In this document: one piece after another, positions 8,823-18,623 of the stretch
Numbering within the stretch: position 1 is the stretch's first letter
Layout: each line of letters starts with the position of its first letter
NCBI RefSeq assembly: GCF_017875465.1
Contig: NZ_JAGGMQ010000001.1
Location: forward strand, 1,302,001 to 1,366,000
DNA: 64,000 nt
Direction of reading: 5' to 3'
Source: Winslowiella toletana
Lineage (GTDB): Bacteria > Pseudomonadota > Gammaproteobacteria > Enterobacterales > Enterobacteriaceae
Position numbers and translations under genes: made by a program
The notes under the pieces: model-generated
Database searches by the model: none
Told to the model about the DNA's origin: nothing
The model's input: only the letters and a program-made list of their open reading frames with translations

Positions 8823-8899
8823 TGGTGCATCCAGGAGGATTCGAACCTCCGACCGCTCGGTTCGTAGCCGAGTACTCTATCCAGCTGAGCTATGGATGC
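8823..8899 (-). tRNA. tRNA-Arg(ACG), copy 2
   Basis: 77 bases, identical to the other three arginine copies, with anticodon ACG and encoded CCA. Followed on the minus strand by the proximal rtT-like repeat. Confidence 0.97.
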
Positions 8900-8982
8900 A
8901 TCGGAAAAGCAAATTTGGGAGATAATGCGACTGACCTGAGGGAATACTTTATAAGGATGCTTGCGGACAAACTTATTGAATA

Positions 8983-9059
8983 TGGTGCATCCAGGAGGAT
9001 TCGAACCTCCGACCGCTCGGTTCGTAGCCGAGTACTCTATCCAGCTGAGCTATGGATGC
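8983..9059 (-). tRNA. tRNA-Arg(ACG), copy 3
   Basis: 77 bases, anticodon ACG, encoded CCA. The 83-base spacer to copy 2 is unlike the rtT-like repeats and contains no tRNA fossil. Confidence 0.97.
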
Positions 9060-9143
9060 ATAACTAATTCTTGTATAACGCAGGGTGCCAACTACTCACC
9101 TTGATACGCGCTGCTAACACGAATCGGACAACTCATTACTGTT

Positions 9144-9220
9144 TGGTGCATCCAGGAGGATTCGAACCTCCGACCGCTCGGTTCGTAGCCGAGTACTCTA
9201 TCCAGCTGAGCTATGGATGC
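9144..9220 (-). tRNA. tRNA-Arg(ACG), copy 4 (promoter-proximal)
   Basis: 77 bases, anticodon ACG, encoded CCA. It is the first arginine tRNA after tRNA-Ser, 8 bases downstream of it, so the two must be separated by RNA processing. Confidence 0.97.
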
Positions 9221-9228
9221 ATCAGTAA

Positions 9229-9321
9229 TGGCGGTGAGGGAGGGATTCGAACCCTCGATGCAGCTTTTGACCGCATACTCCCTTAGCAGGGGAGCGCCTT
9301 CAGCCTCTCGGCCACCTCACC
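9229..9321 (-). tRNA. serV: tRNA-Ser(GCT)
   Basis: 93 bases with a long variable arm (GTATGCGGTCAAAAGCTGCAT) and the serine acceptor GGTGAGG...CCTCACCGCCA. Anticodon loop CTGCTAA gives GCT, reading AGC/AGU. First gene of the cluster, as serV is in the E. coli serV-argVYZQ operon next to csrA. Confidence 0.97.
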
Positions 9322-9572
9322 ATACGCGTTCTTGCGAACTGTGCTGCTGAACTTGTTTCTGCTCATCGGCACTGCGTGGCGCACATATTACTTTCCCGCA
9401 CTTATAAGTCAAACCATTTTTTCCGCCTTCTCGCCTGATTGCACAAATCACAGGCAATCCGGCGACTTTGACGACAAAAAGAGTGATTTATCAACAGAAA
9501 AACACCGGGAACTTTGCGAAAACAGGAAAAGTAAAACCGGGAGAAAGAACAGGAAAAGAGGGGGAAAGCGGT

Positions 9573-9600
9573 AGCGCCTCGCTAAAAACAGCGAGACGCT
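9573..9600 (-). terminator. Probable terminator after csrA
   Basis: Arms 9573-9583 and 9590-9600 (AGCGCCTCGCT / AGCGAGACGCT) form an 11-bp stem with one G-T pair and a 6-base loop, 7 bases after the csrA stop. The following minus-strand sequence is pyrimidine-rich rather than a clean T run, so efficiency is uncertain. Confidence 0.5.
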
Positions 9601-9607
9601 GGATCCG

Positions 9608-9793
9608 TTAGTAACTCGTTGGCTGCGTTTTTTCGGCCTGAATGCGCTGATAGATCTCTTCGCGATGCACCGAAACTTCTTTAGGTGCGTTAACACCGAT
9701 GCGGACCTGGTTACCTTTGACGCCCAGCACCGTTACAGTCACCTCATCACCGATCATGAGGGTTTCACCAACTCGACGAGTTAGAATTAGCAT
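9608..9793 (-). CDS. csrA: Carbon storage regulator CsrA
   Basis: 61 residues, the full length. CsrA is a dimeric RNA-binding protein that blocks translation of glycogen, biofilm and stationary-phase mRNAs by binding GGA motifs. The start [16 protein letters not shown] holds the first RNA-binding strand and [13 protein letters not shown] the second. An AAGGAGC site precedes the ATG. The gene lies between alaS and the serV cluster as in E. coli. BarA, encoded at the other end of this window, antagonises it through CsrB/C-type RNAs in related species. Confidence 0.97.
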   Translation of the reverse strand: MLILTRRVGETLMIGDEVTVTVLGVKGNQVRIGVNAPKEVSVHREEIYQRIQAEKTQPTSY

Positions 9794-9993
9794 TCTTTGC
9801 TCCTTGAAAGATTAAAAGAGTCGGGTTTGTGAGGCTCCCGGCCGTATCCATCATAATTCGCTGAACGTACACTATGACAAATACATCATTAAGTATCGTC
9901 GCGCCAATACATTCTGCTGATACTTAGTTTAGCCGAAATACACTACATCAACCTGACTTTATGATTACAGGGTGCGTACCACTTGGTCAAAAC

Positions 9994-10015
9994 GTCCGGA
10001 CACAAAGGCCCGGAC
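9994..10015 (-). terminator. Probable terminator after alaS
   Basis: GTCCGG (9994-9999) pairs with CCGGAC (10010-10015); on the minus strand the stem is followed by GTTTTG. It lies about 25 bases beyond the alaS stop. The stem is short (6-7 bp), so confidence is moderate. Confidence 0.45.
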
Positions 10016-10040
10016 GCACTCCAGCGATACATTTTTATCG

Positions 10041-12668
10041 TTACAGTTTTGCAGCAACCCATGACTCAACGCCAGCCAGCGCCGCAGGCAGCGCCTGAGC
10101 ATCTGTACCACCCGCCTGAGCCATATCAGGGCGTCCGCCGCCCTTACCGCCAACCTGTTGCGCTAACGCGCCAACCAGCTCACCCGCTTTCACACGGTCG
10201 GTAAGGTCTTTTGTCACCCCGGCAATCAGGGATACTTTTCCATCTACCACTGTTGCCAGCACAATAATTGCAGAACCGAGCTGATTTTTCAGATCGTCAA
10301 CCATCGTACGCAGCATTTTAGGTTCAACATTGCTGAGCTCACTGACCAGCAATTTCGTCCCCTTCACTTCCAGCGCTTTACTGCTCAGGGAGGCACTCTC
10401 CTGCGCAGCCTGCTGATCTTTCAACTGCTGCAGCTCTTTCTCCAGCAGGCGAACATGTTCAATCACCGAACGCACTTTCTCGTTCAGATTACTGTTATTC
10501 GCTTTTACCAGCTGAGCAATATCCTGCAGTTGCTCGCTCTGGGCATGCACCTGCGCCAGCGCGCCTTCACCGGTAACCGCCTCAACACGACGTACGCCTG
10601 CCGCGGTGCCGGACTCAGAAGTAATGCGGAACAGTCCAATATCACCGGTCCGGCTGGCATGGGTGCCACCACACAGCTCGGTGGAGAAGTCGCCCATGCT
10701 TAACACCCGCACGTGATCATCATACTTCTCGCCGAACAGCGCCATCGCGCCTAGTGCTTTCGCCGCTTCCAGCTCCATGATATTGGTGTCTATCGCCAGA
10801 TTACGCCGAATCTGCGCATTAACAATATCTTCTACCTGACGAATTTGTTCTGGCTTCATCGCTTCAAAATGGGAGAAGTCAAAACGCAGGTACTTATCGT
10901 TGACCAGCGAGCCTTTCTGACCGACGTGGTCACCCAGCACCTGACGCAATGCCGCGTGCAGCAAGTGGGTAGCGGAGTGATTAAGACGGATACGCGCACG
11001 ACGCGCCTCATCCACCTGCGCATCAAGACGATCGCCGACGCGCAGATGACCAGAAACCAGCGTGCCAATATGACCAATCGCCTGGCTATATTTCTGCGTA
11101 TCGCTGACGGCGAACAGCGCATTGTTCCCTTTCAGCTCACCGGTATCGCCAACCTGGCCACCCGATTCACCATAGAACGGCGTCTCATCAAGAACAATCA
11201 CCCCTTCCTGACCGGCTGTGATTTCATCAGTCTGCTGACCATCGACGAAGATCGCTGTGATCGCGGCTGTCAGTTCCAGCTGCTGATAGCCTTTAAACGC
11301 AGAGGCAGAATCAATGCGAATCACATTGTTATAGTCGGCACCGAAACCGCTGGCATCACGCGCACGACGACGCTGCTGCTCCATTGCAAGCTCGAAACCG
11401 GCCTCATCAATTTTCAGATTACGCTCACGACACACATCAGCGGTTAAATCGGCCGGGAAACCAAAGGTGTCATACAGGCGGAAGACCGTCTCGCCATCCA
11501 GCGTATCGCCCTGCAACTGCGCCAGCTCTTCATCCAGCAGCGCCAGACCGCGCTCCAGCGTTTTAGCAAACTGCTCTTCTTCCGCTTTCAGCACCTGCTC
11601 AACCTGCGCCTGCTGTGCCTGCAACTCTTCCCCGGCGCTGCCCATCACGGCAATCAGTGGCGCAACCAGTTTGTAGAAGAAGGTGCCATTAGCGCCCAGC
11701 ATATTACCGTGGCGCACCGCGCGGCGAATAATGCGGCGCAGCACATAGCCACGGTTTTCGTTGGATGGGATCACCCCATCAGCAATCAGGAACGCGCAGG
11801 AGCGAATATGGTCAGCAATCACGCGCAGTGATTTATTGGCCAGATCGGTAGCACCGGTTACTTCCGCTACCGCTTTAATCAGGTTGGCGAACAGATCGAT
11901 TTCATAGTTGGAGTTAACATGCTGCAGTACCGCAGTAATGCGTTCCAGACCCATCCCGGTATCAACCGACGGTTTTGGCAGCGGTAACATCGCGCCATCA
12001 GCCTGACGGTTAAACTGCATAAAGACGATGTTCCAGATCTCAATATAGCGATCGCCATCTTCTTCTGCTGAACCTGGTGGGCCACCCCAGATATGATCGC
12101 CGTGGTCATAGAAGATTTCAGAGCATGGGCCACAAGGACCGGTATCGCCCATCTGCCAGAAGTTATCTGACGCGTAAGCACCGCCTTTATTGTCGCCGAT
12201 ACGGATAATGCGCTCACGCGGCACACCCACTTCTTTTTCCCAGATATCAAATGCTTCGTCATCGGTCTCGTAAACGGTGACCCACAGGCGTTCTTTCGGC
12301 AGATTAAACCACTGCTCGCCGGTCAGTAACTCCCAGGCAAAGCCGATTGCTTCGCGCTTGAAATAGTCGCCAAAGCTGAAGTTGCCCAGCATTTCAAAGA
12401 AAGTGTGATGACGTGCGGTATAGCCGACGTTCTCAAGATCGTTATGCTTACCACCAGCGCGAACACAGCGCTGCGAAGTGGTCGCACGCGAGTAATTGCG
12501 CTTATCCTGACCGAGGAAAACGTCTTTAAACTGGTTCATCCCGGCGTTAGTAAACAGTAACGTTGGGTCGTTATGGGGCACGAGGGAGCTACTGGCTACA
12601 ACCTGATGTCCCTTGCTATGGAAAAAGTCGAGAAACGCCTGACGGATCTCAGCAGTGCTCTTGCTCAT
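10041..12668 (-). CDS. alaS: Alanyl-tRNA synthetase
   Basis: 875 residues, full length. Class II catalytic core at the N-terminus ([30 protein letters not shown]), a tRNA-recognition helical domain, the editing domain with [12 protein letters not shown] and the [13 protein letters not shown] zinc/editing motif, and a C-terminal DHHA1 domain ([14 protein letters not shown]) that binds the tRNA elbow. It charges tRNA-Ala and clears mischarged Ser/Gly. Upstream is recX, downstream csrA, as in E. coli. Confidence 0.97.
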   Translation of the reverse strand: MSKSTAEIRQAFLDFFHSKGHQVVASSSLVPHNDPTLLFTNAGMNQFKDVFLGQDKRNYSRATTSQRCVRAGGKHNDLENVGYTARHHTFFEMLGNFSFGDYFKREAIGFAWELLTGEQWFNLPKERLWVTVYETDDEAFDIWEKEVGVPRERIIRIGDNKGGAYASDNFWQMGDTGPCGPCSEIFYDHGDHIWGGPPGSAEEDGDRYIEIWNIVFMQFNRQADGAMLPLPKPSVDTGMGLERITAVLQHVNSNYEIDLFANLIKAVAEVTGATDLANKSLRVIADHIRSCAFLIADGVIPSNENRGYVLRRIIRRAVRHGNMLGANGTFFYKLVAPLIAVMGSAGEELQAQQAQVEQVLKAEEEQFAKTLERGLALLDEELAQLQGDTLDGETVFRLYDTFGFPADLTADVCRERNLKIDEAGFELAMEQQRRRARDASGFGADYNNVIRIDSASAFKGYQQLELTAAITAIFVDGQQTDEITAGQEGVIVLDETPFYGESGGQVGDTGELKGNNALFAVSDTQKYSQAIGHIGTLVSGHLRVGDRLDAQVDEARRARIRLNHSATHLLHAALRQVLGDHVGQKGSLVNDKYLRFDFSHFEAMKPEQIRQVEDIVNAQIRRNLAIDTNIMELEAAKALGAMALFGEKYDDHVRVLSMGDFSTELCGGTHASRTGDIGLFRITSESGTAAGVRRVEAVTGEGALAQVHAQSEQLQDIAQLVKANNSNLNEKVRSVIEHVRLLEKELQQLKDQQAAQESASLSSKALEVKGTKLLVSELSNVEPKMLRTMVDDLKNQLGSAIIVLATVVDGKVSLIAGVTKDLTDRVKAGELVGALAQQVGGKGGGRPDMAQAGGTDAQALPAALAGVESWVAAKL

Positions 12669-12806
12669 AATTATCCTGGAATCACGCTAACGAACGTTTC
12701 GTGCATCTTACGACGCGGACAACCCGTCTGGCAGCCCGGTGACACACGAACAAAAAGTGGGAATAAGATAAATTTTCTTCAGTACGAAGTAAAATCCCAT
12801 CGGGGG

Positions 12807-13316
12807 TCAATTGTCAAAATTTCTGAAAATGGCCTGAATATCTTCCATAAAGAAGCCTTTCGACAGCAAATAACGCTGCACTTTAGCTTTTTCCTTCCAT
12901 TCTGTCGGCAGCGGTAAGCCAAACTTACGTTCTGCGACATCGAAGGCTTGTGCTGACCAGTCAATCTCCGCGCCTTCTAAGGTCGCAGCAGTCAGTTCGC
13001 GGCCAATGCCCTTTTGCCCCAGCTCCATTCTGATACGTTGCGGACCATAGCCTTTACGGCTGCGACTGGCAACGAAGCGCTCAGCAAAACGGTTATCATC
13101 CAGCCAGCTATGCTCATAGCACCAGGCCACCACTTTTTCGACATCTTCTTCGGCAATCTCAGGCGCTTCCTCCTGATGGAAGCGTGCCGAACGCTGCATG
13201 GAAAGCGTCAGCTTCTGGCGAAACTCTGCTTCGCTGTGATCACGCATCGCCAGAATGCGCATTGCGCGATCGAGCAGACGAGCATATTGATTACGGGCGG
13301 TGGTGGCGTCTGACAT
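12807..13316 (-). CDS. recX: RecA regulatory protein RecX
   Basis: 169 residues. RecX caps RecA filaments and inhibits recombinase and coprotease activity. The all-helical fold is recognised by ARLLDRAMRILAMRDHSEAEFRQKL, then WCYEHSWLDDNRFAERFVASRSRKGYGPQRIR. It follows recA on the same strand, but the gap is about 360 bases and contains a cluster of REP elements, so read-through from the recA promoter may be reduced. Confidence 0.93.
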   Translation of the reverse strand: MSDATTARNQYARLLDRAMRILAMRDHSEAEFRQKLTLSMQRSARFHQEEAPEIAEEDVEKVVAWCYEHSWLDDNRFAERFVASRSRKGYGPQRIRMELGQKGIGRELTAATLEGAEIDWSAQAFDVAERKFGLPLPTEWKEKAKVQRYLLSKGFFMEDIQAIFRNFDN

Positions 13317-13575
13317 AATACTCCGAAACAGTTTAAACCTGGTGATACCAATTCAGGCGATCGCCTGCCTGAATAGCAGAGCCTAACCAGAAACGGGCTG
13401 AGAAACAAAGAAAGTTAGCCGACTGGCGACAGAAACAGCAGGATAAGGCGCGGTAAAGCAGAGGATAAGGCGATTAAGGCAGATAAAAGCAGGGCGTAGT
13501 GTCGTTATGGCGGCTGGTGGCAATTATCAATATTGGCGATGCGGATGCTTTTGGATATTGTGCCAGTCATTGATA
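13317..13575. other. recA-recX spacer, non-REP part
   Basis: About 260 bases without a gene. It contains two direct copies of AGGATAAGGCG (13440-13450 and 13462-13472) in a purine-rich stretch; these could be simple repeats. No strong promoter or second LexA box was found. Confidence 0.5.
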
Positions 13576-13576
13576 C

Positions 13577-13667
13577 GGGCGGCGAGAACGCCGCCCCTAC
13601 GGGTTTATGCAGAAGCGGCATTCGCGGCACCCGTACGGGTTATGCAGGGGCGGCATTCGCGCCGCCC
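13577..13667. repeat. REP cluster between recA and recX
   Basis: Three units. 13577-13600 is the same sequence as the unit at 4867-4890 (minus, GTAG head). 13644-13667 (plus) is GCAG + GGGCGGC-ATTCGC-GCCGCCC. 13609-13632 (plus) is a decayed middle copy beginning GCAGAAGCGGC. The two plus units are each preceded by TACGGGTT(T)AT, so they look like a tandem duplication. The cluster ends 9 bases from the recA stop and may serve as its terminator. Confidence 0.8.
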
Positions 13668-13675
13668 GACAACGA

Positions 13676-14740
13676 TCAGAAATCTTCGTTGGTTTCGCTG
13701 GCTTCTTTCTCAAAAACCTCAGCGACATAGTCAGCTTTCTCAGCCGGCGTATTGAGCAGCATATCACGCAGTTTCTGCTCAATCTCATTAGCCACCGCCG
13801 GGTTTTCTTTCAGGAAGTTACCTGAGTTAGCTTTACCCTGACCAATTTTGTCGCCGTTATAGCTGTACCATGCACCGGCTTTCTCAATCAGCTTATGCTT
13901 CACGCCGAGATCAACCAGCTCGCCGTAAATATTGATACCTTCGCCGTACATAATCTGGAATTCAGCCTGCTTAAATGGCGCAGCGATTTTGTTTTTCACC
14001 ACTTTTACGCGGGTCTCGCTGCCGACCACATTATCACCCTCTTTAATCGCGCCAATACGGCGGATATCGAGGCGAACAGAGGCGTAGAACTTCAGAGCGT
14101 TACCACCGGTAGTGGTTTCCGGGTTACCGAACATCACACCGATTTTCATACGGATCTGGTTGATAAAGATCAGCAGCGTATTGGACTGCTTCAGGTTACC
14201 GGCCAGTTTACGCATCGCCTGGCTCATCATACGTGCTGCAAGGCCCATATGAGAGTCACCGATTTCACCTTCAATTTCAGCTTTCGGCGTTAACGCGGCA
14301 ACGGAGTCGACGATAATCACATCAACCGCGCCAGAACGCGCCAGCGCATCACAGATTTCCAGCGCCTGCTCACCGGTATCCGGCTGCGAGCAGAGCAGAT
14401 TATCGATATCCACGCCCAGTTTTTTGGCGTAGACCGGATCCAGTGCGTGCTCGGCATCGATAAAGGCGCAGGTTTTACCTTTACGCTGTGCAGAAGCAAT
14501 CACCTGTAACGTCAGCGTCGTTTTACCGGAAGACTCAGGGCCATAGATCTCAACAATACGGCCCATCGGCAAGCCGCCTGCACCCAGTGCGATATCCAGT
14601 GAAAGCGAACCGGTAGAGATGGTCTCCACGTCCATTGAGCGGTCTTCACCCAGGCGCATGATGGTGCCTTTACCGAACTGCTTCTCAATCTGGCCCAGCG
14701 CGGCTGCCAGTGCTTTTTGCTTGTTTTCGTCAATAGCCAT
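13676..14740 (-). CDS. recA: Recombinase RecA
   Basis: 354 residues from the ATG giving [18 protein letters not shown] lies just upstream and overlaps an in-frame GTG two codons earlier, which rules that start out. RecA forms filaments on single-stranded DNA, catalyses strand exchange and triggers LexA self-cleavage. Walker A GPESSGKT at 67-74, Walker [11 protein letters not shown], loop L1/L2 regions ([27 protein letters not shown]) and an acidic tail ending ETNEDF are all present. Controlled by a LexA box in its promoter. Confidence 0.98.
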   Translation of the reverse strand: MAIDENKQKALAAALGQIEKQFGKGTIMRLGEDRSMDVETISTGSLSLDIALGAGGLPMGRIVEIYGPESSGKTTLTLQVIASAQRKGKTCAFIDAEHALDPVYAKKLGVDIDNLLCSQPDTGEQALEICDALARSGAVDVIIVDSVAALTPKAEIEGEIGDSHMGLAARMMSQAMRKLAGNLKQSNTLLIFINQIRMKIGVMFGNPETTTGGNALKFYASVRLDIRRIGAIKEGDNVVGSETRVKVVKNKIAAPFKQAEFQIMYGEGINIYGELVDLGVKHKLIEKAGAWYSYNGDKIGQGKANSGNFLKENPAVANEIEQKLRDMLLNTPAEKADYVAEVFEKEASETNEDF

Positions 14741-14806
14741 TTCCACTCCTAATCATGCAGGGTAAAGCACACTCGAGGTTGCTTTGCTGTAATACGAATA
14801 ACCGTG

Positions 14807-14834
14807 ATTATACTGTATGGTCATACAGTATCAA
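14807..14834 (-). promoter_or_regulatory. recA promoter with LexA (SOS) box
   Basis: On the minus strand: TTGATA (-35, complement of 14829-14834), CTGTATGACCATACAG (LexA box, 14813-14828) and TATAAT (-10, complement of 14807-14812), spacing 16. The box differs by one base from the E. coli recA operator and lies between the two promoter elements, so LexA blocks RNA polymerase directly. The -35 region and the box overlap the last codons of pncC. Confidence 0.95.
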
Positions 14835-15330
14835 GTTTATTTTCGAGAAAATCATCATGTAGCGTTTGCAGCGCCCAGCCGGTTGCCTGACGGCGAACCG
14901 CCTCGCGGTCTCCGGCAAAATGTTGCCGCCGGGTCAGCACAGTTCCGTTGGCGCTGGCAAAGCCAAACCACACGGTGCCGGTCGGTTTTTCGGCGGTGCC
15001 GCCATCCGGGCCCGCGATGCCGCTAACCGAAATGGCGAAATCAGCATGCGCCGCCTGCAATGCCCCCAGCGCCATTTCACGCACTACCTGCTCACTGACC
15101 GCGCCGAACTGCTCCAGCGCAGTGGCGGTGACGCCAGTTAATTGCTGCTTCGCCTCATTACTGTAAGTGACAAAGCCGCGTTCAAACCACGCCGAACTGC
15201 CGGCAATATCAGTAATCACCTTACTGATCCAACCTCCAGTACAGGATTCCGCCGCAGTGACGGTGGCGTTGCGGCGCTGCAATTGCGCCCCGATGGCGGC
15301 ACTCAGTTGGTTTAATTGGTCGTCAGTCAT
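14821..15330 (-). CDS. pncC: Nicotinamide-nucleotide amidohydrolase (CinA C-terminal family)
   Basis: 169 residues from the ATG giving MTDDQLNQL. The open frame extends 84 codons further upstream, but that part does not match the family. PncC deamidates NMN to nicotinic acid mononucleotide in pyridine-nucleotide recycling. The TAAESCTGGW motif carries the catalytic serine; SGIAGPDGGTAEKPTGTVW is the conserved C-terminal block. It is upstream of recA as in E. coli, and its stop codon lies within the recA LexA box. Confidence 0.93.
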   Translation of the reverse strand: MTDDQLNQLSAAIGAQLQRRNATVTAAESCTGGWISKVITDIAGSSAWFERGFVTYSNEAKQQLTGVTATALEQFGAVSEQVVREMALGALQAAHADFAISVSGIAGPDGGTAEKPTGTVWFGFASANGTVLTRRQHFAGDREAVRRQATGWALQTLHDDFLENKLDTV

Positions 15331-15454
15331 ATCGATAGTCCTGGCTACGGGCAAGCTGCAACGGTAGCAATAAATAGCGGGAAAGGCGTAGCACTTTTCG
15401 TCGCAGGCGGCGGCGTAAATCAGCATTTTGCGCGCTACCTTCAGAAACAACGGC

Positions 15455-16228
15455 TTAATGCTTTTGCGCCACCATAAACAGACGCGGAAAGGCGAGTAAT
15501 ACCTGACCATCGGCCTGCGGCGGATAAGCCTCACTGATTTCCGCCAGATACGCCTGCAAAAATGCCTGCTGCTCACGCTCATTTAACGCTGCGAGAAAAG
15601 GACGCAGCCCGGTAGCGCGCAGCCAGTCGATAATCGCCGCGGCATCAGGCATCAGATGATAGTAAGTGGTGCGCCAGATATCGACGCGACAACCGGCCAC
15701 CGTCAGCAAGTCATAATAGTGCTCCGCGCTCAGTAACTTTTTGCGATCCGCCGCATGGCTATCGATTTTCTCACGCCATGCCGCACGTCCGGCCACTTCG
15801 CGCATCAGGCGATGGCTGGGTTGATCGAGGTTATCGGGCATCTGGATCGCCAGCACGCCATATTCCGCCAGCTGCGCTACCAGATGAGGAAACAGCTGCG
15901 GATGGTCATTCAGCCACTGTAGTGAGGCATTGGCGAAAATCACATCCTGTTGCGGCGAGGCCTGCCAGCTGCGGATATCCGCCGCGACAAAATGGCAATC
16001 AGGTAAACGTTGCTGCGCCTGTTGCAGCATGGTCAGCGAACTGTCCAGCCCGGTGATTTTCGCCAGCGGCCAGGCACGCCAGAGCAGTTCGGTACTGTTG
16101 CCAGGACCGCAGCCAAGGTCAGTGGCGTTATGAATCTCAATCGCCGGGATTCGCGCCACCAGCTCCAGCGCCGGACGGGTTCTTTCTGCTTCAAACTGAC
16201 GATACAGCTCAGGATTCCACTCTTTCAT
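15455..16228 (-). CDS. tam: Trans-aconitate 2-methyltransferase
   Basis: 257 residues. SAM-dependent methyltransferase fold with the motif I loop [13 protein letters not shown], then GLDSSLTML and the [16 protein letters not shown] segment typical of Tam. The enzyme methylates trans-aconitate, a damaging by-product of aconitase, to a harmless ester. The start [20 protein letters not shown] matches Tam N-termini closely. It lies in a less conserved part of the window, between pncC and an aldolase gene on the other strand. Confidence 0.9.
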   Translation of the reverse strand: MKEWNPELYRQFEAERTRPALELVARIPAIEIHNATDLGCGPGNSTELLWRAWPLAKITGLDSSLTMLQQAQQRLPDCHFVAADIRSWQASPQQDVIFANASLQWLNDHPQLFPHLVAQLAEYGVLAIQMPDNLDQPSHRLMREVAGRAAWREKIDSHAADRKKLLSAEHYYDLLTVAGCRVDIWRTTYYHLMPDAAAIIDWLRATGLRPFLAALNEREQQAFLQAYLAEISEAYPPQADGQVLLAFPRLFMVAQKH

Positions 16229-16439
16229 GCGAACCTCGCAATCAGGTTAAACCAACGACGGTTGGCGGCAATGTTGAAAAACACAGACCGCTTAAGTTCA
16301 GCACCTTATTCAGCCTGCGCACAAAACAAAAAATGCGAAGCAGCTCGGGTAATTACCACGACAAGTATGGCGTCCGCCGCCATTCATCAGTAAGTTAAAA
16401 CAACGTTTCAATTTGATCACTAACCATCCGGAGCCTGTT

Positions 16440-17330
16440 ATGTCTGTAGAAAGCCAATTTAGTGGTGTCTGGTGCCCTTCCGTTACCCCATTTGATAGTC
16501 AGGGTAATGTCGACCTTAATGCGCTACATCAACATTTTACACGCTTAACCGCCGCAGGAATTGATGCGCTGTTGCTGATGGGCAGTATTGGTGAATTCGT
16601 CTCGCTCAGCCAGCAGGAGCGCCTGCTGCTGATTCGCGAAGCGCGCGCCATGTCAACGCTGCCAATGGTTGCCAACGTATCCACGACCTGCGTTGCCGAT
16701 ATGCTGCAACTGGCGGAGCAGGCCGATCAATCCGGTTATGATGCTGTGATGGTGTTACCGCCTTATTACTTTGGCCAGACGCGAAAACAGCTGCTGAGCT
16801 ACTACCGTGAACTGGACCAGCGTCTGCCGGGCAAATGGTTTGCCTATAACTTTCCGGCGCGTACCGGTTGCGATCTCGATGCCGCGCTGGTGGCGGAACT
16901 GGCGGCGGAACTGCCGAAATTTATCGGCATTAAAGACACCATGGACTGCCTGTCCCATAACCGCCAGCTGATTGAAGAGACGAAAAAAGTGCGTCCCGAT
17001 TTCGCGGTGCTGTCTGGCTACGATGAATATTTACTGCCCAATTTGCTGGCAGGCGGCGCCGGGGTGATTTGCGGCCTGAATAATCTGGTGCCCGAACTGT
17101 TTGCCCGCGCCATGCAGGCATGGAAAGCACAAGATTTGGCGGAACTGACGCGTATTCAGCAACGGATTGGCAAACTGATGGCGATTTATACCCTTGGCGA
17201 TGATTTTGTCAGCGCGATTAAAACCGCCGTGGCGCGCCAGCATGGTTATATGACAGCCGCATCGCGCAACTATGGCGGCGCCCTGAGTGAACAGCAGTGT
17301 CAGACGCTGGATCGCCTGTTCGCTGAATAA
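16440..17330 (+). CDS. DHDPS/NAL-family aldolase, probably 2-keto-3-deoxy sugar acid aldolase
   Basis: 296 residues from an ATG preceded by CCGGAG. TIM-barrel class I aldolase: GSIGEF (48-53) binds the alpha-keto acid, Tyr136 lies in YNFPARTG, and the Schiff-base Lys165 in GIKDTMD. YNFP and KDT are closer to the YagE/YjhH type 2-keto-3-deoxygluconate aldolases than to DapA (YNVP). This suggests a sugar-acid substrate, but no transporter or dehydratase is adjacent. Substrate assignment is inference. Confidence 0.8.
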   Translation: MSVESQFSGVWCPSVTPFDSQGNVDLNALHQHFTRLTAAGIDALLLMGSIGEFVSLSQQERLLLIREARAMSTLPMVANVSTTCVADMLQLAEQADQSGYDAVMVLPPYYFGQTRKQLLSYYRELDQRLPGKWFAYNFPARTGCDLDAALVAELAAELPKFIGIKDTMDCLSHNRQLIEETKKVRPDFAVLSGYDEYLLPNLLAGGAGVICGLNNLVPELFARAMQAWKAQDLAELTRIQQRIGKLMAIYTLGDDFVSAIKTAVARQHGYMTAASRNYGGALSEQQCQTLDRLFAE

Positions 17331-17414
17331 CCATTCTGATGTCATAAGCATCAGGCAGTGCTGCGCAGACCAGGTTATGCTGCTGCTTCAGCCGGATGAT
17401 TCAGGAAATGCTTA

Positions 17415-18581
17415 GTGACGTTACGCTTAAAATTAGCTGCGCTGCTTGCGCTGGCATGGCTGGTTGCGCTCAGTGGCTGCGCCCGCGCGCCTTCTGCGCT
17501 ACCGCCTGACGGGCAGGCGACGTTTGCCGACTATCAGCGGGAAACCACCGCCTGGGTGCAGCAGCATCGTCACTTTCAGAGCAACCATCGCCAGCAGGAA
17601 TTACTCTGGAATACGCCGCAGGAGTGGCGACCCGTCGGCGGCAAGCCTGACAAAGGGGTGCTGCTGATCCACGGCCTCGGGGATGCGCCGGGTTCCTTCA
17701 GCGATATTGGCCCGCAGCTGGCGCGACAGGGATATCTGGTGCGTACGCTGCTGCTGCCCGGCCACGGCACCCGACCGCAGGATTTGATTGGCGTCTCGAT
17801 TGATGACTGGCGACGGGTGGTCAATGAACAGGCGGCGATCCTGCAACAGGATGTGGGACAGGTGTGGCTCGGCGGCTTTTCCACTGGCGGTAACCTGGCG
17901 CTGGAATATGCCATTGAACAGCCGCAGGTGGCAGGTCTGCTGCTGTTCTCACCAGCCATAAAATCCAACGTAACCTTCGATTTTATCACCCCGTTGCTGG
18001 CGGTATTTACCGACTGGCTGCGTGAGCCGCGTGCTGGCTATCCGGAACAGCGCGCGACGCGCTATATGCTGGTGCCGACCAATGGCTTCGCCCAGTTTTA
18101 CCGCACCAGCGCCGCCGCCCAACAGCTGCTAAGCCGCAACGGTTACAGTAAACCAACGCTAATGGTGCTGACTGAGCATGACTCGGTGCTGGCCACCATG
18201 AGCTTTCTTAACCAGTTCGACAGTACTTTTACTCATCCCGCCAGCCGCCTGATCTGGTACGGCAATAAACCGGCCTCACCGGTACTCTCTTCACGGGTGC
18301 TAATCCGGCCAGACCGCCTGCCCGATCGACATATTAGTCAGTTTTCGCATATGTCAGTGCTGTTTGCGCCAGACAATCCCCTGTACGGTGAGCACGGTAG
18401 CGATCGTATATGTGAAAATGGTCAAACGGAGAGCGATTATCGCGCCTGTCGCGCCGGTGCGGAGGTGTGGTTTTCTGACTGGGGCTATCGCGAAACAGGT
18501 AAAATTCACGCACGCCTGACGTGGAACCCTTATTTTGCCTGGCAAAATCAGATCATGCAGCAGGTAATGGCGCAGAAGTAA
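17415..18581 (+). CDS. Alpha/beta-hydrolase lipoprotein
   Basis: 388 residues from a GTG with AGGA 8 bases upstream. A type II signal peptide ends with the lipobox LSGC (Cys22). The hydrolase fold follows: oxyanion region LLIHGLGDAPGSF (83-95), PGHGT, and nucleophile elbow GFSTGG (Ser156). A histidine in QFSHMSVLF is the likely third triad member. The protein is probably membrane-anchored and periplasm-facing, a lipase/esterase-like enzyme of unknown substrate. It is separate from the hydrolase at 19.5 kb, to which it shows no obvious close similarity. Confidence 0.8.
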   Translation: MTLRLKLAALLALAWLVALSGCARAPSALPPDGQATFADYQRETTAWVQQHRHFQSNHRQQELLWNTPQEWRPVGGKPDKGVLLIHGLGDAPGSFSDIGPQLARQGYLVRTLLLPGHGTRPQDLIGVSIDDWRRVVNEQAAILQQDVGQVWLGGFSTGGNLALEYAIEQPQVAGLLLFSPAIKSNVTFDFITPLLAVFTDWLREPRAGYPEQRATRYMLVPTNGFAQFYRTSAAAQQLLSRNGYSKPTLMVLTEHDSVLATMSFLNQFDSTFTHPASRLIWYGNKPASPVLSSRVLIRPDRLPDRHISQFSHMSVLFAPDNPLYGEHGSDRICENGQTESDYRACRAGAEVWFSDWGYRETGKIHARLTWNPYFAWQNQIMQQVMAQK

Positions 18582-18623
18582 TGCTGCTGCCGTTGCGCAG
18601 CTAGTGGCAACGGCAGAGAGAAA

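Noticed and set aside
8438..9220. Regularly spaced identical sequences that look like a CRISPR array
   Set aside because: The identical units are four 77-base tRNA-Arg genes with cloverleaf and CCA; there are no cas genes.
13507..13825. Overlapping small reading frames at 13.5-13.8 kb
   Set aside because: They translate the REP palindromes (repeated Arg/Gly/Ala patterns) and run antisense into recA; no ribosome-binding sites.
15331..15582. 84-codon N-terminal extension of PncC
   Set aside because: It is Arg/Ser-rich without family similarity and overlaps the tam stop; the family start is at 15330.
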